Below, piece after piece: positions 7,091 through 16,161 of a DNA stretch of 64,000 nt. Numbering within the stretch: the stretch's first letter is position 1; each line of letters starts with the position of its first letter. The notes under the pieces are model-generated. The model did no database searches. It saw only the letters and a program-made list of their open reading frames with translations, and was not told the origin of the DNA. Source of the stretch: Terriglobales bacterium (lineage in GTDB: Bacteria > Acidobacteriota > Terriglobia > Terriglobales > Acidobacteriaceae); the NCBI GenBank assembly GCA_035651655.1, contig DASRFG010000028.1, positions 1 through 64,000 of the forward strand. Reading direction: 5' to 3'. The position numbers and the translations under genes were made by a program.

Positions 7091-9562
7091 ATGTTGGCCC
7101 AGTCCATGCCGGTCCAGCCCCAACCTCTGCTCCACAATAGCGGGCGGGTGCTGGAATTTGAGTCAGTGCGCGATTTGCTGCGGGGGTACGCGCCGTCTCT
7201 GTTGGGTCAAACCCGGATCGCGGGCCTGGCGCCGACCAGTGACCGCTCCTGGATCGAGCGCCAACAGCGGCTCACGGAAGAGGTCCGCGAATTCCGGCGA
7301 GCCGGAGGAAATTTCGATTTCTCCGGGCTGATTGATCCCATGCGCCTGGTAGACAAGGCGCGGATCGAAGGCGCCGCACTCGAGCCCGGCGAGATCCGGG
7401 AAGTTCTAGTGGTGGTGGACCGGGCGGCGGAGTGGCGGGAAGTGGCATTGCATCCGCCAGCCGCACTGAAGTCCGACTGGATCTCTATCGCGGAGCTCTC
7501 CGCCGGAATTGCGGATTTCACTATTTTCCTGCGCGGCTTCCGCAACAAGATCCTACCGGACGGCACGCTTGACGACCGCGCGTCGCCCGAGCTGGCCGCT
7601 GTCCGCCGGGAGATCGAAAAGCAGAAGCGCCTCATTCAGGAATCGTTGCGCGGTTATGTGCGCCGGCTCGCGGAGGACGGGGCCGTGCAGGAGGAGCTGG
7701 TCACTATTCGTGGCGAGCGCTTTGTGATTCCGGTGAAGGTGGAGCAAAAGCGGCGGGTCAATGGGGTGGTGCACGGGGTCAGCTCAAGCGGCCAGACGGT
7801 CTTTGTGGAGCCGCTGGAGACCATCGAACAGAATAATGAGCTAGTGCGCCTTCTGGAGGACGAGCAGGCGGAAATCCATCGCATCCTGCTGGAGATGACT
7901 CGACTCATCCGGGAACAGGCGGATGCAATCGTCTCGGCCGCCGACGCATTGAGCGAACTGGAGTTGCAGTTCGCCAAGGCGCGGTTTGCAGAAGATTACA
8001 ACTGCGTTGCGGCGGTGATTCCGGACGGGACCCCAGGTGCGCGCGAAGCGGGGCTAGTGCTGCGCAATGCTCGCCATCCTCTGCTGGAGCGCAACCTCAA
8101 AGCCAAAGGTGGCAGGGTGGTTCCCACCAGCATTGAAATGGAAGGGCCACAGCGGCAAATCATCATTACTGGTCCCAACACCGGTGGAAAGACGGTTGCA
8201 CTAAAAACCGTGGGCCTGCTGGCGCTGATGGCGCAATCGGGAATGCCGGTGCCCGCGGAACGAGCTGAGCTGCCGATCTTTGACGCCGTGCTGGCTGACA
8301 TCGGTGACTATCAATCCATTGAGCAGAACCTCTCGACTTTTTCCGCCCACGTCACCAACATTGATTTTATTTCGCGTACTGCGACCCCACAGTCGCTGGT
8401 GCTGCTGGACGAACTGGGTTCGGCAACCGATCCCGAAGAAGGGGCAGCCCTGGCGGTGGCGATTGCAGATCACTTCCGGCAGCTGGGCGCGCTCTCCATT
8501 ATTTCCACGCACCATACCTCGTTGAAGGTTTATGGAGCGAATACGACCGGAGTATTGAACGCGGCAGTCGGGTTCAACGAGAAGACACTGCAGCCGACCT
8601 ACGAATTGCATGTCGGGGTGCCGGGGGCTTCGGCGGGAATCAACATTGCGAGCCGGCTGGGCTTGAACTCGGCCATTGTGGAGGCGGCGCGCGCCCGGCT
8701 GGGGGAGCAGACGCGAGACATCTCAACATTTCTGGATCGGCTGCATGCTGAGCTGCGCGAAGCCGAGTCTGAGCGCGGCAAACTGCAGTCCGGCGAGCAG
8801 GAGCTGGCCCGCGAGAAGGCACGCCTGGCTGCGGAGGGGATGCGCGAGCAGCGGGCCAAGGTGCGCGAACTGGAAAAGAAGCTGGATAGCGTGTTACGGG
8901 ATTTCGAGTATCGTGCCCGGGAAACGGTGAATGCGGTACAGGAGCGCGCGGCCGCCCTCAAGTTGTCAAAAGACGCCGAGCGACGCATCGCAAAATTGCG
9001 ACGGGAGTTCAAGGAGCAGTTCGATTCCGCCGTGGTGGCGCACACCAGCGGGGCGGATGTCGGCGATCCGCACGCCCGGCCGCAGGAGGTGCGGCAGGTG
9101 GCGGAGGGCGACACGGTAAAGCTGAAGTCACTGGGTCGCTCGGCTGTGATCAAGCGCAAGCTCGATGGCGAAGGCTTCGAGGTGGAGGTCGGCGCCATGA
9201 AGATGCGCGTGGGACGAGACGATATTGCAGAAGTTCTGGCGCGCGCATCAGACAATCCGGTGCAGGCTGCGAGGGCGCGCGGGGTCACGGTATCGCTTGC
9301 CAAAGACGATCCAAGCGCGTCCAGCGAAATCAATGTGATCGGGCACAATGTGGACGACGCGACGCGAGCGGTGGAGAAGTTTGTTGACCGGGCGTTCCTG
9401 GCTGGGATGCCGCGGGTCCGCGTGGTGCATGGCAGCGGCATGGGAGTTTTGCGCAAGGCACTCCGGCAATTCCTGAAGCAGCATCCGCACGTAGAAGCCG
9501 TTTCTGAGCCGCCGCAGAATGAGGGTGGAGGTGGAGCGACGGTGGTGGAGTTGAAGACCTAA
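7091..9562 (+). CDS. mutS2: endonuclease/ATPase MutS2
   Basis: MutS2-family protein of 823 residues. Known members act on branched DNA or on collided ribosomes. The N-terminal MutS core and clamp regions lack a mismatch-recognition domain, as the family requires. The ABC ATPase has Walker A GPNTGGKT near residue 361 and Walker B with LLDELGSATDP near 440. A long charged coiled coil (about 515-640) follows, and the C-terminal Smr nuclease domain (about 745-823) carries VHGSGMGVLR. All parts are present and in frame. The ATG at 7091 is the first usable start in the short spacer from hemB. Confidence 0.94.
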   Translation: MLAQSMPVQPQPLLHNSGRVLEFESVRDLLRGYAPSLLGQTRIAGLAPTSDRSWIERQQRLTEEVREFRRAGGNFDFSGLIDPMRLVDKARIEGAALEPGEIREVLVVVDRAAEWREVALHPPAALKSDWISIAELSAGIADFTIFLRGFRNKILPDGTLDDRASPELAAVRREIEKQKRLIQESLRGYVRRLAEDGAVQEELVTIRGERFVIPVKVEQKRRVNGVVHGVSSSGQTVFVEPLETIEQNNELVRLLEDEQAEIHRILLEMTRLIREQADAIVSAADALSELELQFAKARFAEDYNCVAAVIPDGTPGAREAGLVLRNARHPLLERNLKAKGGRVVPTSIEMEGPQRQIIITGPNTGGKTVALKTVGLLALMAQSGMPVPAERAELPIFDAVLADIGDYQSIEQNLSTFSAHVTNIDFISRTATPQSLVLLDELGSATDPEEGAALAVAIADHFRQLGALSIISTHHTSLKVYGANTTGVLNAAVGFNEKTLQPTYELHVGVPGASAGINIASRLGLNSAIVEAARARLGEQTRDISTFLDRLHAELREAESERGKLQSGEQELAREKARLAAEGMREQRAKVRELEKKLDSVLRDFEYRARETVNAVQERAAALKLSKDAERRIAKLRREFKEQFDSAVVAHTSGADVGDPHARPQEVRQVAEGDTVKLKSLGRSAVIKRKLDGEGFEVEVGAMKMRVGRDDIAEVLARASDNPVQAARARGVTVSLAKDDPSASSEINVIGHNVDDATRAVEKFVDRAFLAGMPRVRVVHGSGMGVLRKALRQFLKQHPHVEAVSEPPQNEGGGGATVVELKT

Positions 9563-9573
9563 CCGAGCGCGGC

Positions 9574-11295
9574 TCAGTCCGCGGTTGCCGCCATTGCTTT
9601 TCCTTTGGCTTTGTTAGAGGCGCTCGCCAGCAGAGCTTTCCCTTGCAGCGTGGAAGAGCTTTTTCCTGATCCGTCATGGGTCCTTAGTTTGAAACTGCCC
9701 ACAAGTTTCTGCAGATCAATGGCCAGCCCGGAGAGATCCTGGCAAGCTTTGGCGGCATCTTCCGCGCGTCCCGCGGAATCGTGAACTATTTTCTCAATAC
9801 TCTCAAGGTTCCTATTCACCTCCTCGGTCGCACTCGACTGCTCCGTAGAAGCGGACGCTATCTGAGTAATCATGGAGCCGACCTCCTCCGCCATCTGAAT
9901 GATTTCTTTGAGGGAATCGCCCGCTTTGGCAGTCGTCAGAACTCCTTCCTCGGCTTGTCTGGTTCCAGCTTCCATGGCACGAACCGACTTCTGGGTTTCG
10001 TCCTGCACCTGCTTGATCATTTGTGCAATTTCCTTGGTGGCGGTCGTGGTCCTTTCGGCCAGTTTGCGTACCTCGTCGGCCACCACGGCAAAGCCGCGGC
10101 CTTGCTCTCCAGCACGAGCGGCTTCAATAGCGGCATTGAGCGCCAGCAGATTGGTCTGGTCGGCGATATCGTCAATTACATTGATAATGCGGCCAATGTG
10201 GTCAGAACTTTTTCCCAGTGCGGTGATTTTCTGTCCAGTGCTGCTGACGGATTCCGCAATGGCGCGCATTTTGACGAGAGTCTGGTTGACAATGTCGCCT
10301 CCAGCGCGGGCGGTTTCGGAGGCATTTCGCGCGGCTCCCGCTGCCCTAGCTGAGTGTTCGGACACTTGCAGGACGGTGGAGGACATTTCCTGCATCGCCT
10401 TGCCGACCAGCAAAGCCTGCTCCTTCTGAGCGGCTGCGCCTTGTGCTTGTTGGCTGGCGCCGGAAGATATCTGATCGGTCGCGCTCGCAACATGTTCAGC
10501 GGTGCCGGCGATTTGGGCGACGATATCGTGCACTTTCTGGATGAACATGTTCAGCCATTTTCCTAATTCGCCGATTTCATCCTTGCGGTCTTCATCCACT
10601 CGCCATGTCAGATCGTTGGCGCCCTTGGCCATTTCCTCGAATAAGGCGGAGAGCGACGCCAAGGGTCGAGTGATGCTGGCCGTGGTGCGCAAGGCGATGA
10701 CCAGTAGCAGCAGAAGGGAAAGGCCACCCATTACGAACATAAGGTGGATGGCGCGTGAGGCCTTAATATTGGCACTGCGCTCGGCGTCCTTGGCCTCAGT
10801 TTCGAGCTGGTCGCTGGTGACTTCAATTTTTTGCTGAAGGTCTTTATATAGCTGCAGGAAATTGCCGAGCTGTGATGCGGCGGCGCTGGGGTTGTGAACG
10901 ATGGTGTCCACCAATTCCTGGCTACTGGTGATGTATTGCTCGGTGAGGCGGTGTTCGTCGGCAAGATTGGCCTGCATGGTGGAGCTCACTGCCAGCATTC
11001 TCGCCTTAGCCATTCGTTCTTTGAGCAACTTGGCATGCTGGAGGAGTTCTTCCACCTTATTCTGCTGGTCCTCTCCTTTGTGCATGAAGACGGCAGAAAC
11101 GTCTGCCCGCGCCATATCGAGATAAACGCCGGCTTCGACGTGGTTTCGAATAGCTGAACTGGTGGCCGACACCTCAGCGATTGTTTTTGTGACGGTAGAA
11201 ATGCCCCAGTATCCAGCCGCGCTCACGGCCGCCACAAATATCAGGCCGCTAGCCGTCATGCTCAACAGTTTTCGTCTAATGGTCCAGCCCACCAT
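9574..11295 (-). CDS. methyl-accepting chemotaxis protein
   Basis: Transmembrane chemoreceptor of about 573 residues. TM1 covers about 8-28 and TM2 about 183-203, enclosing a helical periplasmic sensor of about 150 residues (four-helix-bundle type). A HAMP domain follows, then a long coiled-coil signalling domain whose tip reads [19 protein letters not shown], the CheA/CheW contact. No C-terminal NWETF-like CheR pentapeptide is seen; the tail is Ala/Lys/Ser-rich. ATG 11295 has GGTGGGA at good spacing; GTG 11307 is an alternative. It is the third gene of a compact operon behind a porin and a PstS-like protein, which hints that the periplasmic protein could present a ligand to it. Confidence 0.9.
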   Translation of the reverse strand: MVGWTIRRKLLSMTASGLIFVAAVSAAGYWGISTVTKTIAEVSATSSAIRNHVEAGVYLDMARADVSAVFMHKGEDQQNKVEELLQHAKLLKERMAKARMLAVSSTMQANLADEHRLTEQYITSSQELVDTIVHNPSAAASQLGNFLQLYKDLQQKIEVTSDQLETEAKDAERSANIKASRAIHLMFVMGGLSLLLLLVIALRTTASITRPLASLSALFEEMAKGANDLTWRVDEDRKDEIGELGKWLNMFIQKVHDIVAQIAGTAEHVASATDQISSGASQQAQGAAAQKEQALLVGKAMQEMSSTVLQVSEHSARAAGAARNASETARAGGDIVNQTLVKMRAIAESVSSTGQKITALGKSSDHIGRIINVIDDIADQTNLLALNAAIEAARAGEQGRGFAVVADEVRKLAERTTTATKEIAQMIKQVQDETQKSVRAMEAGTRQAEEGVLTTAKAGDSLKEIIQMAEEVGSMITQIASASTEQSSATEEVNRNLESIEKIVHDSAGRAEDAAKACQDLSGLAIDLQKLVGSFKLRTHDGSGKSSSTLQGKALLASASNKAKGKAMAATAD

Positions 11296-11322
11296 ATGGC
11301 TTCCCACCCTTTAGTTGGTTGC

Positions 11323-11835
11323 TTACAGTTTTAGCTTGTAGCCTGAGTCGCTGGGGGACAGCCCGTCCACTTTGACCGTTTTGATGGCGCCATCGGAAGC
11401 GTCACCATGTAGATCGCTAGCGCGAACGAAGCCGACACCGCCGGGTGAGGAAGCGACAAAAGACCGCACGTCACGCGAGCTGCTGACTTCTTTGGGAGGA
11501 GAAACAATCTTGCCGGTGAAAGCGGCTTGCACAAAGTATTTGTTGAAATCGGCCTCTTTCATGCCGCAAACGATTTTCAGGAAGGCAACTCGGTCGGCCT
11601 GGCCGCTGGCCGGCATTACTGGCGCTACGGATTTTCCGGTGTCCCAGCGGCTGCGTTCGGCCAGGAACAGTTTGCGGATTTCTGAGGTGGTGAGATTGTC
11701 CACCGGGTTGGAGTTGTTCAAGATCACTACGATGCTTTCGTCGCCAGCGCCAAGAGCAGGAGGGGCCCCGACTATCGCCCAAGCGATGACTCCAACCAGG
11801 GGCAGCATTCTATAGAAGAGCCGGTGATTGTTCAT
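11323..11835 (-). CDS. PstS-like periplasmic substrate-binding protein (short form)
   Basis: A 170-residue secreted protein: signal peptide about 1-27 (hydrophobic, ending near GAGDES), then a phosphate-binding-protein-like fold. Family marks are NNSNPVDNLTTSEIRKLFL near the start of the mature part, FLKIVCGM in the middle and SSPGGVGFVRASDL near the end. It is about half the length of true PstS, matching the short PBP-like domain proteins often annotated as phosphate ABC transporter substrate-binding proteins without ABC genes. The ATG at 11833-11835 has GAGGAG upstream; an upstream in-frame extension has no such site. It lies 10 bp behind the porin gene and about 27 bp before the MCP. Ligand unknown. 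Confidence 0.8.
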   Translation of the reverse strand: MNNHRLFYRMLPLVGVIAWAIVGAPPALGAGDESIVVILNNSNPVDNLTTSEIRKLFLAERSRWDTGKSVAPVMPASGQADRVAFLKIVCGMKEADFNKYFVQAAFTGKIVSPPKEVSSSRDVRSFVASSPGGVGFVRASDLHGDASDGAIKTVKVDGLSPSDSGYKLKL

Positions 11836-11845
11836 TTCGATCTCC

Positions 11846-13123
11846 TCAGAACGTAAATGCAAATTGCGTCGCCAAGCCGTTACTGCTGGGGCCGCCGCGA
11901 ACCTCCACCCGGTCATACTGGAGCTTTACGGCCGCATAGTCGCTGAAGTCGTAGCGAATTCCGGCGGAAGGACCATTTTTACGGCCTACCTCAGTTGCGT
12001 CCTCCGCATCGCTGTAAATCGGGTCACGTGCGTTGGCGTTCATGTATGAATAACGAAAGTACGGGCGATAACTGCCAAAGCGCCGCGAGAATTGGGTATA
12101 CCAGCCGGGGTTATAAAAAACTGGTCCGTCATGCTCGTCGGTGTGGCGTACCAGAAGGGCCTCATTGAGGAACTCATACTCGGAGGTTTGATAGACCACA
12201 TGTGCCGCCATAATGGACTCTTTATGATTTATGGCGTCCGGAAAGGTCAGGCGGTCCTGATAGTAGGAGAACCCGGTTTGCAGACCGGAAACCCAACTGG
12301 GGCGTGAGAAGATGGCGAGATTGAAAGACTTGCCATTATTTGAGTCCACAATATTCTGGGCCGGCTCAGAGCCGAGCAAATGCGACCGACCGTTACCGAT
12401 CTCAGCCACATAATGCAAGCCAAGTCTTCCCGAAGGAATCGTTCCGTGGGTGGTGACCCCTACCTCTTGCAGAGGCAAAAAACCGCCATGATCGTCAAAC
12501 TCATACATGAAAGGGCGGCCGATGGCGGTCTGGAACCATTGTCCCTGGTGAAATGCGGTGTTGTAGTAACCGATTGAGGAGTGGTAGCGCCCAACTGCGA
12601 AGTTGAAGTGCTCATCGTGCTCATACTGGAACAACAATCTTTCCAAATCGGTATTCACCGCATTGTCTTGAGTGGAGATAAAAAGCACTTCTCCAAGCAG
12701 AGAAATCTTATCGGTGAGGCGCGATGTGGCAAACAGGTCGAAAGAGCCAATATGGAAGGCGTTGGTTGAGCCCTTATGATCAGTGGCGGCATAGCCTACG
12801 TCGCCAAAAATGTGCATCTGCAGTCTGCTTCCTTGGGCCGCGGGCCTCGGTGTCTCTGGCGATTGCGCCTCCACAATTGCAGGAGCTGGGACCGCCACTG
12901 GCGCCGAAGGATTAGACGCTTGCTTATCCTCCAACTGCTTGAGCCTGGCTTCCAGTTCGCGAATACGATCCAATAATTGTTTACTGGTTTCATCCTGACT
13001 CGACGTCGAATTCGCCGCCTGCTGTGCAAAGGATGGAAAACCCCACAGGAGACACAGGAGCAGACACACGACCGTTAATTTGCGGGCGCCGATTGAACAT
13101 AGGTTTCGCATTATCGTATTCAC
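11846..13123 (-). CDS. outer-membrane porin-like beta-barrel protein
   Basis: A 425-residue exported protein. The signal peptide (about 15-34) ends at FAQQ and is followed by a short coiled coil at about 45-65 (LDRIRELEARLKQLEDK), which resembles the periplasmic trimerising helix of phosphate-selective and sugar porins. A Pro/Ala linker and a barrel of alternating aromatic strands follow; the last strand ends in FAFTF with a C-terminal Phe, as needed for barrel assembly. It is the promoter-proximal gene of the porin/PstS-like/MCP operon. Substrate cannot be read from the sequence; the anionic-solute idea comes only from the neighbour. Confidence 0.75.
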   Translation of the reverse strand: MNTIMRNLCSIGARKLTVVCLLLCLLWGFPSFAQQAANSTSSQDETSKQLLDRIRELEARLKQLEDKQASNPSAPVAVPAPAIVEAQSPETPRPAAQGSRLQMHIFGDVGYAATDHKGSTNAFHIGSFDLFATSRLTDKISLLGEVLFISTQDNAVNTDLERLLFQYEHDEHFNFAVGRYHSSIGYYNTAFHQGQWFQTAIGRPFMYEFDDHGGFLPLQEVGVTTHGTIPSGRLGLHYVAEIGNGRSHLLGSEPAQNIVDSNNGKSFNLAIFSRPSWVSGLQTGFSYYQDRLTFPDAINHKESIMAAHVVYQTSEYEFLNEALLVRHTDEHDGPVFYNPGWYTQFSRRFGSYRPYFRYSYMNANARDPIYSDAEDATEVGRKNGPSAGIRYDFSDYAAVKLQYDRVEVRGGPSSNGLATQFAFTF

Positions 13124-13362
13124 CTGCGGTGCACACCTCGGTCTTCAAGGTGGCTTAGATTGAACACACGGTTATCTTCGGCAGCAGCCCGGCTTGGCTT
13201 TATAGGTAACTGCTAGGTAGCAAGCTTGGAGAGTGGAGTAGGGAGATCAAAATGAACACTTAGGTACGGGGAAGGTTGGGGTTGAAACAATGGTCCAGCG
13301 CTGCAACCGATGTGCGCGCCACTGATTGCGAACCGTGGTCGGGGACTGGACAGAGTACAGGC

Positions 13363-15468
13363 TTACTCTTCCACTACTACCGCTTCGCCGCGCTCTGCCT
13401 TCACCTGAGCGATGATCTTCTCCTGCAACTGCTGCGGGACAAGATCATAGTGGGCCATTTCCATGTGGAAAGTGCCGCGGCCTTGTGTCATGGAAGTGAG
13501 ATCAACCCCGTAGGTGAGCATCTCCGCCATGGGCACTTCGGCTTTGATCAAAGTTTTGCCGCCCTTGTTGTCCATGCCCTGGATGCGGCCACGGCGGCCG
13601 TTCAGGTCGCCCATGATACTGCCGGCAAATTCATCAGGCACCGTGATCTCAACCGCCATGATGGGCTCGAGCAGCGTGGGTTTGGCTTGTTCCATGGCGG
13701 CGCGAAACGCCAGCCGGCCGGCGAGTTGGAAGGAGAGGTCGTTTGAGTCCACGTCGTGATATTTGCCGTCATATAGGATCACCCTGAAGTCCACCACCGG
13801 ATAACGGGCCAGGTAGCCGCGTTCGGCGGTATCGCGGATTCCCTTCTCCACCGCAGGGATAAAGTTTTTGGGAATGGCGCCGCCGAAAATATCGTTGACA
13901 AACTCGAACCCCGCGCCCCGCGGCAATGGCTCCATTTTGATGCGGCAGACGCCGAACTGGCCGTGGCCTCCGGTTTGTTTCTTGTGGCGTCCTTCTACGT
14001 CAGCCTTTCCCCGGATGGTCTCGCGATAAGGCACCTTGGGGGCCTTGAGGTTGACTTCCGTGTGATAACGCTTCTTGAGCTTCGACACCACGACCTCGAT
14101 GTGCTGCTGACCGGTTCCGGCAATCAGGAATTCTTTGGTCTGCTCATCACGGAAGAAGCGCAACATGGCGTCTTCCTCCATCAGTTTGTGAATGCCGTTG
14201 CTGAGCTTGTCTTCGTCGGCTCGGGTCTTGGGTTCAATGGCAAATGTAATGGCGGGCTCGAGCAGGCTAACTTTGGGAAATTGTATGGGGCTCGATTTTT
14301 CGCTCAGGGTGTCGCCGGTGAGGGTGTCTCTTAGTTTTGCCACCGCGCCGATGTCGCCGGCATGAAGTTCGGTGACCGGAATGGCGTTCTTGCCCTGCAT
14401 CACGGAGAGGTGCGAGAGCTTCTCGCTGGTGTTGCGGGTGAAGTTCTGCAACGTGGCATCGTTCTTCAAAACTCCGGAATAGACCTTGAGATAGGAGATT
14501 CGTCCGGCAAATGGATCAGAGACGGTTTTGAAGACATATAAGGAGACGGGCTCGGAGTCGGCAATCTTCCGGGTCGGCGGTTCGCCGTTATTGGGGGTAG
14601 CGATGGCCTTTACCGGAGCGCGATCGGTAGCTGCCGGCGCGTACTCCACTATGAAGTCCATGGCGAGATCGGCGCCGATGTTGCCCAGTCCAGAGGTAAA
14701 CAGGACCGGGAAAATGCGATCCTCGCGGATGGCGTCGTGCAATGCTGGGACGAGGTCTTCTACAGGAATAGTGCCTTTCTCAAAAAATTCTTCCATGAGC
14801 GCGTCGTTGCCTTCGGCAATCATTTCGACCAATTTTTCGTGCGCGCTTTGCACCGCGTCGGCCATGTTGGAGGGGATTTCAATCTCTTTCCCTTTTCCGC
14901 TACCGCCCAGTTCATAGCTGTAAGCCTTCATCTTCACCAGGTCCACGAGGCCGCTGAGGTTCTTCTCACTGCCGATGGGAAACTGCACCGGCATTACGGC
15001 GCGCCCGAAGGCCGCGCTCAGCGATTGCAACACACGGCTGGCGTCGGCACGCTCGCGATCCATGCGGCTGGCAATGATGATGCGCGGCAGATTGACCTCT
15101 TCGGCGAAGCCCCACACGCGGTCGGTGACCACTTCAACGCCGGAGACGCCGTCCACCACGACGGCCACCGACTCGACCGCCGGCATGGCCAGCTTGGCCT
15201 CGTGCACGAATATGCTGAATCCGGGAAGATCAATGAGGTTGATTTTGCTCTTGCCCCATTCGGCAACGGCCAGAGTTCCGGAGATGGACATCTTGCGGGC
15301 AATTTCTTCTTCGTCGTAGTCGGTGACGGAGGTGCCGTCATCTACGCGGCCCAGGCGCGGAGTTGCGCCGGCTGTGGCCAGCATGGCGGAGACCAACGAT
15401 GTTTTGCCGGCGTGGCCATGACCGACCACCGCTACATTACGGATATTTGCGCCTTCATAGGTTTTCAC
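13363..15468 (-). CDS. elongation factor G-like GTPase (EF-G paralogue)
   Basis: A 701-residue translational GTPase with all EF-G domains: G domain, domain II, domains III-V with the TGGHGQFG segment of domain IV and a complete C-terminal domain. G1 is GHGHAGKT. The G3 box, normally DTPGH, reads DLPGF, so the His that positions the hydrolytic water is replaced by Phe, and the G4 NKxD reads SRMD. These changes fit the EF-G2/'elongation factor G-like' group rather than the housekeeping translocase, so a canonical fusA should exist elsewhere. No rpsL, rpsG or tuf neighbours are present. Divergent from the Cys/His-rich peptide gene. Confidence 0.88.
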   Translation of the reverse strand: MKTYEGANIRNVAVVGHGHAGKTSLVSAMLATAGATPRLGRVDDGTSVTDYDEEEIARKMSISGTLAVAEWGKSKINLIDLPGFSIFVHEAKLAMPAVESVAVVVDGVSGVEVVTDRVWGFAEEVNLPRIIIASRMDRERADASRVLQSLSAAFGRAVMPVQFPIGSEKNLSGLVDLVKMKAYSYELGGSGKGKEIEIPSNMADAVQSAHEKLVEMIAEGNDALMEEFFEKGTIPVEDLVPALHDAIREDRIFPVLFTSGLGNIGADLAMDFIVEYAPAATDRAPVKAIATPNNGEPPTRKIADSEPVSLYVFKTVSDPFAGRISYLKVYSGVLKNDATLQNFTRNTSEKLSHLSVMQGKNAIPVTELHAGDIGAVAKLRDTLTGDTLSEKSSPIQFPKVSLLEPAITFAIEPKTRADEDKLSNGIHKLMEEDAMLRFFRDEQTKEFLIAGTGQQHIEVVVSKLKKRYHTEVNLKAPKVPYRETIRGKADVEGRHKKQTGGHGQFGVCRIKMEPLPRGAGFEFVNDIFGGAIPKNFIPAVEKGIRDTAERGYLARYPVVDFRVILYDGKYHDVDSNDLSFQLAGRLAFRAAMEQAKPTLLEPIMAVEITVPDEFAGSIMGDLNGRRGRIQGMDNKGGKTLIKAEVPMAEMLTYGVDLTSMTQGRGTFHMEMAHYDLVPQQLQEKIIAQVKAERGEAVVVEE

Positions 15469-15706
15469 GAGCGACTCCTTTGATCATGCCAGACGCCTGT
15501 TGCGTCGGTGGAGTCCCGTCGGTTGTGTAGGCGGGATACGGGCGCCCGGCAGAGGGCCTGCCAAAACCTCGATGCTACCACGGCTGGATTTGGAGGCTCA
15601 ATAGAGGGTTGGAGGGCAGACAGCAGCCGGGTTGAGCATTCGACACGCGGGCCACAAAGCGGTAACCTGAGTCGGTTTGCCCCATCTGAACGTGAGCAAC
15701 CCGCCC

Positions 15707-16042
15707 ATGCAGCGCTTCGTCGTCAGGTTGTTTATGCCTCTGCTGCTGTGGGGGACGTTTGCTCCGCTGGCGCTAGCGCAAACGCAGAGGCAGGCGCATA
15801 GCTGCTGCGTTCGGAAACAGCACAGCTGTTCCACGACGCATGATGCCGGTTTCCAAGCTGCTGATTGTTCACACCGCTGTTGCCGAGGGTTGGCGGTGCG
15901 GCGTAGTGCGCTTCCGGTGGCTTCGATTTCGGCAAGGTACGACAGCCGCGCGACTGTCGCTGCGGATTTAGTTCCTGCTTCTGCGCGAGCCCTCATTTCC
16001 GCTGGTACTCACTCCTCCAGAGCCCCACCTGTAAACGCCTGA
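15707..16042 (+). CDS. small secreted Cys/His-rich protein
   Basis: A 111-residue product with a good signal peptide (about 1-25, basic start, Leu-rich core, cut near LALAQ). The mature part begins with dense Cys and His: HSCC, KQHSC, a lone C and CSHRCC within about 40 residues. A Ser/Ala-rich tail follows. I do not recognise a named family, but the layout suggests metal binding or disulfide-rich folding outside the cytoplasm. ATG 15707 is chosen because the signal peptide starts there; a TTG ten codons upstream is less likely. It sits 120 bp before a TonB-dependent receptor on the same strand, a suggestive pairing. The 240 bp upstream, back to the EF-G-like gene, hold no other gene. Confidence 0.6.
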   Translation: MQRFVVRLFMPLLLWGTFAPLALAQTQRQAHSCCVRKQHSCSTTHDAGFQAADCSHRCCRGLAVRRSALPVASISARYDSRATVAADLVPASARALISAGTHSSRAPPVNA

Positions 16043-16161
16043 TCAATCTAAGCTGCAATGTGTGTTGGTGACGTGCCTACATCCGCCCAAACGAAGCTTG
16101 GACGGGGCACCCACGGACGCGGCGTTTTTGGAAGGGCACTCTGGCGCCACAGGAGAAGTTC

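Noticed and set aside
9574-9800. CheR-binding pentapeptide at the end of the chemoreceptor
   Set aside because: The tail is Ala/Lys/Ser-rich and contains no NWETF-like sequence.
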